Source of the DNA: Colias croceus | Lineage: Eukaryota > Arthropoda > Insecta > Lepidoptera > Pieridae | Direction: 5' to 3' | Assembly (NCBI RefSeq): GCF_905220415.1 | Contig: NC_059537.1 | Location: 13,616,093 to 13,680,092 of the forward strand | DNA: 64,000 nucleotides | Shown: positions 56,085 through 64,000 of the stretch, in pieces | Layout of the letters: each line of letters opens with the position of its first letter | How positions within the stretch are numbered: the first letter of the stretch is position 1 | Notes under the pieces: generated by a model | The model's input: only the letters and a program-made list of their open reading frames with translations | The model's database searches: none | Told to the model about the DNA's origin: nothing | Program-made: the position numbers and the translations under genes

Positions 56085-56250
56085 TACTATCCCGTGAGAC
56101 CGAACCTTCACTGAGAGGGTATGACGTCACACAGCTGATCGCAAACGGCATATTGTACTATCCCGTGAGACCGAAACCCTCACTGAGAGGGAATTTCGTC
56201 TCACTACTGATCACGACAGTCATATTTTATCTCGAGAATCTGAAACTTTA
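56085..56250. repeat. 71-bp tandem repeat containing a TGACGTCA site
   Basis: Two full copies (56085-56155 and 56156-56226) share TACTATCCCGTGAGACCGAA, TCACTGAGAGGG, CTGATC and a CATATT end. A decayed third copy follows (ATCTCGAGAATCTGAAAC), and a partial CCCGTGAGAC lies before the first. Copy 1 contains the palindrome TGACGTCA (56122-56129), a CREB/ATF-type site, changed in copy 2. Confidence 0.7.
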
Positions 56251-56520
56251 CTCAATATGAAGACCGTTTGACAAATGATAGGGTGCATCATAATAAGATG
56301 AACATGAGCATAAGCAATGACTAGAGTAGGGACGCGAATATTACAATTATATGAGACAAGAACGATTAATAAGTTTGTAATGAAAGATTAAGAATTGAAA
56401 CTATTCGGTCTCTGGAAACGTACGAATAGCGAGAGGCCCGTCTTACTGCAGACAGATTTCGTCATAGTCTTAATGTCTTGAGGTAAACAATCTACGAATT
56501 CGGTGGTGTGGTCTGACAAA

Positions 56521-56528
56521 TATAAAAG
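56521..56528 (+). promoter_or_regulatory. TATAAAAG box candidate
   Basis: TATAAAAG with CCTCACAATT about 25-30 bases downstream. It may be chance within the Helitron remnant region. Confidence 0.25.
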
Positions 56529-56570
56529 TGGGTTTGCTTATAACCTCACAATTGATTACAGATCATTTTC

Positions 56571-56940
56571 TGTATAGGCGATATTAACGTAGTATGTTCT
56601 TTTTGTAATGCTTTAAAGTGTAGTAAGGCGATTCGGCTTTCGTTTGAAGATACACCGGAACCTTTCACAAAATCACTACTTTTAGAGGAACATACTGTGC
56701 AATTAGCGTTTAGCTACTATTATGTATATTCTGTGGTGCAATGTAAACTGTTATTAGACAATATTCGCTCTTATAGTAGTGCGTTTCAAATGATCCTTTG
56801 GTGCTCAATAATTATCAGAAGATCCGTTCATGCTTACTTTTAAGATACAAGGTCAAGTTTACCATTTGATAGGATCCCTTTTGCCTGAAGGCCAACCTAA
56901 GTTTGTTTAAATATATTTTGTATTCGACTACAACGAATAG
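56571..56940 (+). pseudogene. Fragment of an autonomous Helitron Rep/helicase gene
   Basis: The frame from 56571 reads CIGDINVVCSFCNALKCSKA, matching the Cys-rich VCSFCNALKW-type block. It continues with PEPF and LLLDNIRSYSSAFQMILW, a block that in Helitron proteins reads like F-L-x-NIR-x-YNSAFQM. TAA at 56841 is bypassed by one extra base, giving FKIQGQVYHLIGSLLPEGQP and then further stops. This is the start of the Rep region (before the HUH nuclease motifs) of Helitron RepHel. It is too damaged to be active. Confidence 0.7.
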
Positions 56941-57529
56941 TGGAATACAAGAAATCAATATTTCTCAATTTTAAAACTGAACTCATTTCACAATTTTAGA
57001 ACAGGTTAATTCGTATGTATGCAGTTTTAAATCGACATTAGAAGCTTTTCCTCAAGATGGTGATATCGGCACTCAGGAACTCCCTGGGCGTGTTATAACG
57101 CCCAGGCCACAGTATTACAATTTTTCCTACAGTAGGGCGACGAATGTATTTTCGCATAGCAACGGAGGGGAACTCGCGGGGGGTCAAGTGACGCGGGCCA
57201 CGTACCACAAACATGCTTAGATTGTGGTATGGAGCGCGAAAGATAGTCATCGTGTTTTTAGTAAAGTTACTATGTAAACTAACGTAATTTAATACTTAGG
57301 TACATATTCTATAATGGTGTGCTCAAACTGTTAATCTACATTTAATTTAGATTATTATTTGATACTAAGTAATGTAGAATTTAAACCACATTCATGTTTT
57401 CTTCAGATTTTAAGATTTTCTTATCAGAGTGTTCAATTTTAATGTAGTTAAATTTTATAAGAGACAATAATTAAGAAAATTTTAAAATAAAGTGTCACGT
57501 ATTTTTTTAAACGACGAATGACGAAAAAC
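56941..57529. other. Region after the Helitron fragment
   Basis: 57060-57240 is GC-rich and partly open (a minus-strand 70-codon frame and a + strand frame). It holds an inverted pair CCTGGGCG / CGCCCAGG (57083-57106). It may be more of the decayed Helitron or another element; not resolved. Confidence 0.3.
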
Positions 57530-57534
57530 GACCT

Positions 57535-57567
57535 AATCGCGGACGAAGTCGCGGGCAACAGCTAGTT
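57535..57567 (+). repeat. Helitron-like 3' end
   Basis: CGCGGACGAAGTCGCGGGC forms the GC-rich terminal hairpin and is followed by CAGCTAGTT, the CTAG end. It could be the 3' end belonging to the element whose coding fragment starts at 56571. Confidence 0.5.
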
Positions 57568-58579
57568 TTAGAATAAAGATAGAAAAAAGTTTGGAAAATC
57601 CAAAAGTGCACGCCTCATGATCTCATCCTTTACAATAAAATTGATTTTTTATAAAGGTGTATATAATATAAGTATGTAGATATTTATGTATATGGTGTAA
57701 ATAAAGAATATATATAGATATACTAAAATTATGGAGAACAGTCGATTTTTTTTTGTTTATTTAATAACAATTAAACCACATCGAATCAGACCCTGAAAAA
57801 TGAAAGGGTTCTATTCCTGAGCATACTCAAGCGTAAGAGAAAAAAAAGACTCGATTAGTAAAGTATTCTTATTAGTAATCTATTGTTATATTAAATCCTC
57901 CGCACATACAGACACACGGACGTCCAAGACAGAACTATTTTAAACTGTTTTTTAACTAGTTTAAATAACAAAAATGACATCAAAAATATCATGAATGTTA
58001 AAAATAGTGCTTTTTCTTAATATGTGTGTGTATGTATTATCTTACAAGTGCAATGTATGATACATATAGACATTTTAAGTTTGAAAAATCAGATGTTTTG
58101 CGCGAAGTGACAGTAGTACCCACCTCAACGCTTCGCTTATGAGGCGTGCAATACATATTTCAATGCTCATAAGGCATAAAATATAAAAACGAAAACCAAA
58201 AAGGAAGTTGAATAATAATAAATCGAAGTTATGCGATGTAAATGAGTAAGCCACTTCAGCATTAGCCATCTTCTAACCGTATCAAATTTTAATAATTAAC
58301 CTATCATTATAAATCTTCTAGCTATACCTCTAATATGTTTATCTCAGTAGGGAATTAAACGTGTTTTAAATCAGTTAAAAGTTTGCATAATGTGCTCTTA
58401 TTGTGAGGATTGTGTGAAAATTAATTAATTAACATAATAATATATTTTAAAGGTTTGAAATATTGCGAAACAAATTATGTGTAAAGGAGTTAAAATGTAT
58501 GAACTAATTTTGTAGGTATTTTAAGTGAAAATAATTTATTGTAGCTGGTTGCTATTTTTAACTGAGCCTTTATTATTTT
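57568..58579. other. AT-rich stretch, nothing recognised
   Basis: A 64-codon minus-strand frame at 58075 has no domain. Confidence 0.35.
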
Positions 58580-58890
58580 ACTAGCTTCCGCCCGCGACTC
58601 CGTCCGCGCGGATGTCGGTCTTCGCGTGGATGGTTTATTTCTCCATTTTGAGTAGGTACCTCTGACAATAAAATCTTATAAATATCTATTGGACCCAATT
58701 CCCAAATACGGCTAGGCCTATAATAATACGCAACGTGTGTTCGCGGTTCTACGGTTCTACGGAACTAACTTTTTTTCTACGTATTTTTCCAGGATAAAAA
58801 GTATCCTATTTTACGCCCAGGATAATAAGGTATAATTATACCAAGTTTCATCGAAATCGAACCGCTAGTTTTCACGTGATGCCTTCACAT

Positions 58891-58923
<33 letters not shown>

Positions 58924-59042
58924 ATTTTTTTTAATCACATATTTGGGTTTGGTATCGATCCAGTAACACCCCCTGCTATTTATTTTTTCAATATTTTCAA
59001 TGTACAGAATTGACCCTTCTACAGATTTATTATATGTATAGA
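58580..59042 (-). mobile_element. Helitron-like element HelD, copy 3
   Basis: Very similar over its whole length to 20529-21013: ACTAGCTTCCGCCCGCGACT, ATGTCGGTCTTCGCGTGGAT, (GACA)n at about 58892-58921, and TATATGTATAGA at the right. The minus-strand 62-codon frame ending in a LSVCLSVC run is its microsatellite read in frame. Confidence 0.7.
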
Positions 59043-59472
59043 TGGTATAGAAACAGCTACGGTAATATGTCAATGTATCTACTATTTCATATGAGGTTCT
59101 TTGAAAGAATAAATACCAAGCTTGTTACATACTTACATAGGTATTACAATATATTTATTTAAAGGTGAATGAACTTTGTAATCATCATTTTGATTGATTT
59201 AAAAATCCTCTTTTTAATAAAGTTAAAATAAGACCCTCCTTAATATAATAATTAATAGTGTAAAATGAAATAAAACTATTTTCAAGGTAAGACATAATCC
59301 TGGTAATTTAAACTTTGCTTACAACTCGACTCGAGGAAACACTTCTTTAAATGATAAACACTGATAGAAAAGCGATTTCAAACTTTCAAACCTTATTAAA
59401 ACAATTATAATAGTAAGTTAGTTATTCTTTTTTTCTTGATATTGTAATAAATATAATATACTAATTTATATG
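59043..59472. other. AT-rich stretch, nothing recognised
   Basis: No frame or repeat that I can support. Confidence 0.4.
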
Positions 59473-59669
59473 TACTTGCTGCGCTCCGCGGTTTCACCCG
59501 CATTGCTCCGCTCCTGTTGGTCTTAGCGTGATGATATTATATAGCCTATATTATATAGCCTTCCTCTATAAATGGGCTATTTAACACCGATATTACTTTT
59601 TAAATCGGACCAGTAGTTCCATGAGATAAGCGCGTTCTAACAAACTCGCATTCACAATTTAGTATAGAT
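59473..59669 (-). mobile_element. Helitron-like element HelB, copy 10
   Basis: ACTTGCTGCGCTCCGCGGTT, CATTGCTCCGCTCCTGTTGG, ACCAGTAGTTCCATGAGATA and TTTAGTATAGAT. Confidence 0.6.
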
Positions 59670-61098
59670 TATGAATGCGAACCTAATCCGTAAGCTTTGT
59701 AGGTACATAATAGAATCATTCGATCGGATTTGATTGAATTTTGTTGGTATAAATTTTCGCAGAATCTACACGTGAAAGGGGATGAAAATTTATACGGGGA
59801 ACGGATTTCGGATGCGTGATGTGCTTTCTAAATAGGTCTGACGAATAATATTATTTTTCCGGGAATACTGATATTTGGCCTTTTAACTAAGAAAAGAATC
59901 AGTAATTAGCAATGGTAATTAGGTACTTACTATAATTGCTGGTCCAAACTTATGTTAATTAGAAAAGAAATAAAGGGAACATTAAGCACAAAACAACGTG
60001 AATTTTAATGCGTATAAGGTAAGGACATCTCTAATTCTCTAGTTCATCTAAATACGCAGAGATTTCCTGAGAATTCTGATGATAAGAAAATATATATACC
60101 AATGACATAGAATTTATTTAAATCCAAATGTTTATACGAATGGCAGATACATAAATTCTGTACATAGCACGTGGTCGTAAATCGCGACTGTAGCTGAAGC
60201 TTCAGCCTATCTATATGTTGCTCTGAAATCAATACTCGAAGGATCAAAGCGTACTGCGAACGCATGTAGCTCGTAGTGCTTTTTATGTTAAGTACTTTGG
60301 TACTATTTATTATTTACATAATAAATAAATAAATATTATAATAAATATTTCGGGACAATTTTCACACACGACACGATCTGATCCCATATTTAGCTTGATT
60401 TGGATTTTTTTCTAATTCTATATAACAACAGAAAGAGTGAATTTTTGATTATTTGTTTCGTATTTAGTCAAAGACCACTCGATCGATTTTTAAAATTATT
60501 TTAATATTAGAAAGTCTGGCTTTTAAATGTTTCATTTTTTTACATTGAAAAAAGAAAAAATATTTTTTTTTTCATTTAAAATTTTGGCGTTTGAAAAAAA
60601 AGCAAAAAATTACCTTGGCGGCAAAAAAGATTATACGCAATAGGAAAAAAGTTGATCTTTTTCCACACAGCCTTATAATTTAATCTTGAGCACAGATAAT
60701 TCACTAGTTAAATCGTATCTGAAATATATATAAAAATGTAAAATTTCAAGGATAATTTATATACACACTAATTGTGCAATTAATGAGTCATGTGCATTAT
60801 ATGATAGTTAATCTGTTAGTTATGTAACGAGCTAAAACTCAACCTTGCTCTTAAAATGGTTTAGTAATATTTGCACAAAGTATTCAGATTATTTCCGTGT
60901 GATGATTGAAGTTGTGTGTGTGTTATTATGTCAGGTAATTAACACTTTCTTAATATGGATAAATGATGCGTTTATATATTTTAGTAGGTTATACCTGTTG
61001 CTATTTTTTATTGCTCGAAATGGTTTGGGAAAATATAAAAAATTGAATGAGATAATAGGTACATAGATATTATGTTAATTTAGAATTTAATAGGTTTA
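59670..61098. other. Mostly AT-rich, one repeat fragment
   Basis: 60350-60415 (TTCGGGACAATTTTCACACA, CGACACGATCTGATCCCAT) looks like part of a dispersed repeat. Nothing else recognised. Confidence 0.35.
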
Positions 61099-61217
61099 TA
61101 TTTTGAAACAAAAAAGCACTTCATTTTATTATCCTTTAAATTATATTAAAAAGTTTAAACTAATTTTATTTTAATTTAAAAGTTTATAAAATTGAGTGCT
61201 TTTTTTGTTTCAAAATC
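61099..61217. mobile_element. Short MITE with TTTTGAAACAAAAAAGCACT ends
   Basis: TTTTGAAACAAAAAAGCACT at the left and the reverse complement of AGTGCTTTTTTTGTTTCAAAA at the right give inverted ends of about 20 bp differing by one base in an A-run. AT-rich centre. Confidence 0.6.
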
Positions 61218-61346
61218 TCAAACTATAAAATGCAGTATTATCCAGAGATAACAATACAAAATATAAATTATAACATTAGAATTTAATAAATATAACTGAC
61301 CACAAATATTAATAAAAAATGTTGTGTGGTTTTATGAAACCACGGT

Positions 61347-61503
61347 AAAAGTGAAACTTTTTTTCACACTATAGACATTTAACTGTGCATTTAACTAAAA
61401 ATTATCGTATTTGTACGATAATTATCGTACGTATCGTGCGGCACGCGACATGCGCTACACAGACCAAAAAGTTTGAGACGATGTAATAAAAGTTTCACTT
61501 TAA
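61347..61503. repeat. Inverted-repeat segment (AAAGTGAAACTTTT)
   Basis: AAAAGTGAAACTTTTTT near 61348 and AAAAGTTTCACTTT near 61488 are inverted. Between them are overlapping ATCGTA/TACGAT palindromes (61408-61438). Probably a decayed MITE. Confidence 0.4.
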
Positions 61504-61906
61504 AAAAAAATCATACTATATTTCATACCCTTGAGGGAAACGAGTAGGTACGGCAGAAGAACGTTTTTTGGGACAGCTAGGAATTGTAAAAATTAAATAC
61601 CAGAAAAAATCAATCATAAAAAGAAAACGGAATGAAGCATTCAACGCAATATTCATAAATTACTATAGCTAGTATACCTAGTATTATTTTATCCGTACTG
61701 ATATCGGCTTTTATACAACTGAATAGTGATCTCTTATAAAGGCTGTATTTCCCTTGAGTCAGTCCTTTCATGTCGTTCCCGGTTCCACAAACCAACTAGG
61801 TACCTAATAACAGATATACCTAGACATGAAGCATTTCTTTATTTATAACTTGACGAAGATAGTTTTTTTTGCGTGTTTATGTATTTCTTAAGACGGGGTG
61901 AAAAAA
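61504..61906. other. Nothing recognised
   Basis: AT-rich between two repeat structures. Confidence 0.35.
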
Positions 61907-62520
61907 ATCCCATCAAAAACATAAATGTAAAATTTGGAGCCGAGTTCAATCGTTGACTTAATTTGCCAAAAAAAGAAATGAGATCTAAATGTGTGCCAAG
62001 TTCTGCAGACAGTCCAGAAATTTATTTACAAAGATGTATTAAGTTCTTAGGTTGACTGAAAACTCAATTGTTTTATTTTCCCTTAGAGAACAATGTTTAT
62101 TCCAAAATATAACTTTTTTTAATTTGAATAATATAATTATTTTCACCAAGCAAACAACAAATGACCTATTGAACCCCATAATTTGATGAGGCTAGTTTTA
62201 CATACTGTTTATATTTTGTGAGGTTCTAAAAACTAGCCTCATCAAATTATGGGGTTCAATAGGTCATTTGTTGTTTGCTTTGTGAAAATAATTATATTAT
62301 TCAAATTAAAAAAGTTATATTTTGGAATAAACATTGTTCTCTAAGGGAAAATAAAACAATTGAGTTTTCAGTCAACCTAAGAACTTAATACATCTTTGTA
62401 AATAAATTTCTGGACTGTCTGCAGAACTTGGCACACATTTAGATCTCATTTCTTTTTTTGGCAAATTAAGTCAACGATTGAACTCGGCTCCAAATTTTAC
62501 ATTTATGTTTTTGATGGGAT
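61907..62520. repeat. 614-bp near-perfect palindrome (arms ~293 bp, loop ~29 bp)
   Basis: The left arm 61907-62199 begins ATCCCATCAAAAACATAAAT and the right arm 62229-62520 ends in its exact reverse complement. By eye I find only a few differences across the arms: CACCAAGC against CACAAAGC near 62147, and a one-base difference in a T-run near 62115. The loop holds ACATACTGTTTATATTTTGT. No TIR-type transposon motif, target duplication or gene is evident. Near-identity means the duplication is recent or the arms are being kept alike. A transcript would fold into long double-stranded RNA. Confidence 0.9.
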
Positions 62521-63061
62521 ATCATTACTTTTTGTGCAGAAAATTACTCTGCAAAGGAGAATGGCGAAACTGGGCCTAACTGTTACAGAAATCATAATAT
62601 ATTTAAAATTCATTATGTTATTTTTAGTAATTCTTGGTAAAATATTTACTTCTGATTCTATGGGAAAACCAATCTTTGAAAAAAAAGATAATGTGTTCAC
62701 TACCGGCATTGTTATTTAGATTTCTATGACTACCGGTCTTATCAAGCAGAGATTGTCAGTGTTGTCAGGAGTAAAAAAGTCGAATATATCGATTAATACG
62801 AATGAATGTCTATATTTTATTTTTAATTTTATTGAATTCAAATGCTTTATAAATCAGAAGCAAAACTTAACTTATTTTTAACACATATCTTAATTTATTT
62901 AGATCATACTATAAAATAAAAACATGTTTTACTTAATCAATAATAATTATAACATTTTTATTTAGGTAGCTGGCCATTAATAAAATGTCAAATTATTAAT
63001 CATAATTGTGTCAGTGATGAGTGATTTGTTTATGTTTGTTGTTTGACATTTGAGTGAAGTT
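62521..63061. other. Flank of the palindrome, nothing recognised
   Basis: The small frames at 62503-62719 on both strands have no domain. AT-rich otherwise. Confidence 0.35.
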
Positions 63062-63064
63062 TTA

Positions 63065-63659
63065 GGCCCTTCTCCCATTACGATACGCATAGGCGATTCA
63101 AGTATCCTGCAAGTCTCGGAGACTAGTCGCCGCTGAGTATCTCACATACATTTTTATGTAGGCTCGCACACTACGCTTCTGGTATCCTACACGTCCGCGA
63201 CTAGTATAGCACTACTCACCGTGTCGGTCGCTTTTGCATCGCGTCTCGACTCTCGCGCGTATCTCTTCGTTAGAAAGACAAAAATATCTAATCATCATGT
63301 TGTAGTTCTCGTTCGGCTACAAAAACTCTACAATTTATGTTTCTTTCAATATATGGATGAATCCAGTACTTCTTACTCTTACGTTGGCGTCTTCTATTTC
63401 TATAAAAAAGAAAAACTGCAAGAGCTTCTTCGTCACTGGAATTGCTGATTGCTCGACATAACGACGTAACTGTTGTTGCAATAAATAAATGAATTATTAT
63501 TATTATAACGTCGGTCCATAAAAACGAGGCACACTAATGTTGAATTTAGTCATTTTTCAGTCGCATAATATGCGAGCATCGGGTAGCCAGCAAATATCTA
63601 AGTAGTATTCTACGCGAGTATCGTATTCTAGAAGTATCGTACCTAATGGCAGAAGGGCC
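63065..63659. mobile_element. Internally deleted PIF/Harbinger element (595 bp, TTA target duplication)
   Basis: GGCCCTTCTCCCATTACGAT and the reverse complement of ACCTAATGGCAGAAGGGCC are inverted ends with a few mismatches. TTA lies at 63062-63064 and 63660-63662. Inside is the N-terminal part of a Harbinger transposase on the minus strand. It differs in ends and protein from the element at 4289-6815, so two Harbinger families are present. Confidence 0.8.
63288..63459 (-). pseudogene. Harbinger transposase N terminus, frameshifted
   Basis: ATG at 63459 begins MSSN. After a one-base shift the frame reads SNSSDEEALAVFLFYRNRRR, then QRKSKKYWIHPYIERN and CRVFVAERELQHDD, ending at TAG 63288-63290. 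The (R/K)-rich-YWIHP block followed by an acidic F-rich stretch is the usual opening of PIF/Harbinger nucleases. The DDE core has been lost by the internal deletion. The + strand 75-codon frame at 63221-63448 is its shadow. Confidence 0.7.
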
Positions 63660-63662
63660 TTA

Positions 63663-64000
63663 GTAATGTTATATTCAAAATTGATCTTAATCAATATCCC
63701 AATATCTCTGCTATCCCATAAAAAAGATCTATAATTATTAAATTCATAGAGTCTGTATATTTTTATCTATTTAATCACCCATAAATCATCAGTGTAACGA
63801 TCAGGCCCAGAGTCCTATGGGAGTTTGCCATTCTCCTTTGATTTACTTTATGAATATTATAATACTTTTTATATAGGTACGATTTTTTTTTCTTGCGGTT
63901 TCTCTGTATGGTTTGTTTAGTATTATTTTCTATATTTTCTTATATGTTATGAATGTCAGCGCACATTGCCCCGTCATTATCTGCAATTTTTTAAACTCGT
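63663..64000. other. Right edge, nothing recognised
   Basis: AT-rich with no supported feature. Confidence 0.4.

Noticed and set aside
57038..57250. 70-codon minus-strand frame in a GC-rich patch
   Set aside because: No domain; lies between Helitron remnants and includes an inverted repeat, so it is probably element sequence.
58885..59073. Minus-strand frame with LSVCLSVC repeats
   Set aside because: It is the GACA microsatellite of a Helitron-like element.
63221..63448. 75-codon + strand frame
   Set aside because: Shadow of the Harbinger transposase remnant, whose known motifs are on the minus strand.

Overview
The window is AT-rich animal nuclear DNA: genes are split by GT-AG introns, most of the sequence is non-coding, and short dispersed repeats are very dense. 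The repeats look lepidopteran (moth or butterfly). There are many short elements that begin TCTATAC and end in a GC-rich hairpin plus CTAG (Helitron-like, often with a GTCT microsatellite), tRNA-derived SINEs, and Harbinger-type elements flanked by TAA or TTA. I cannot name the species. No bacterial operon, CRISPR array or rRNA is present.

Genes. (1) 481-669 (+) is the last exon of an unrecognised gene that starts outside the window. (2) 10932-11078 (-) is a well-bounded exon encoding a short membrane-anchor N terminus of unknown identity. (3) 12774-18040 (+) is a complete four-exon gene for a proteasome beta-4-type subunit (PSMB2 family, 209 aa), with repeats in its introns and a SINE in its 3' UTR. 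(4) 22817-23686 (-) is a complete intronless prohibitin-2-type gene (289 aa), probably a retrocopy that has stayed intact. (5) 27942-28097 (-) is a terminal exon of an unrecognised gene. (6) 32228-32584 and 43310-43621 (both +) are two homologous first coding exons of an FLVCR-type major facilitator transporter, 10.7 kb apart. Both end at the same residue and phase on GTGAGT donors. Their downstream exons are not visible, so they are either alternative first exons of one gene or the starts of tandem genes.

Mobile DNA explains much of the rest. 4289-6815 is a nearly full-length but dead PIF/Harbinger element: TAA target duplication, 17-bp perfect terminal repeats, a frameshifted Myb/SANT-like gene on the + strand, and a frameshifted, stop-containing transposase on the - strand facing it, with a Helitron-like insertion and a ~411-bp tandem duplication between them. 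63065-63659 is an internally deleted second Harbinger family with the transposase N terminus still readable. 37416-38412 is a TA-flanked transposon carrying a broken PHD-finger tail. 48203-49660 is a CTAA-flanked, probably piggyBac-like element. 56571-56940 is a fragment of an autonomous Helitron Rep/helicase gene. MITEs with clear target duplications lie at 14390, 19010, 39250, 45341 and 50226, with further inverted-repeat elements elsewhere. The most striking structure is a 614-bp almost perfect palindrome at 61907-62520 (arms about 293 bp, about 29-bp loop); smaller long hairpins lie at 9857-10146 and 29355-29514.

For Helitron-like repeats, strand is given in the TC-to-CTAG direction. Families used below: HelB (GAACGCGCTAAT core), HelA (CTCTTGAATCACTCTAT core), HelC (CCCGCATAGTTCCCG core), HelD (GTCT microsatellite core). 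Family names are mine and come from comparing copies within this window.
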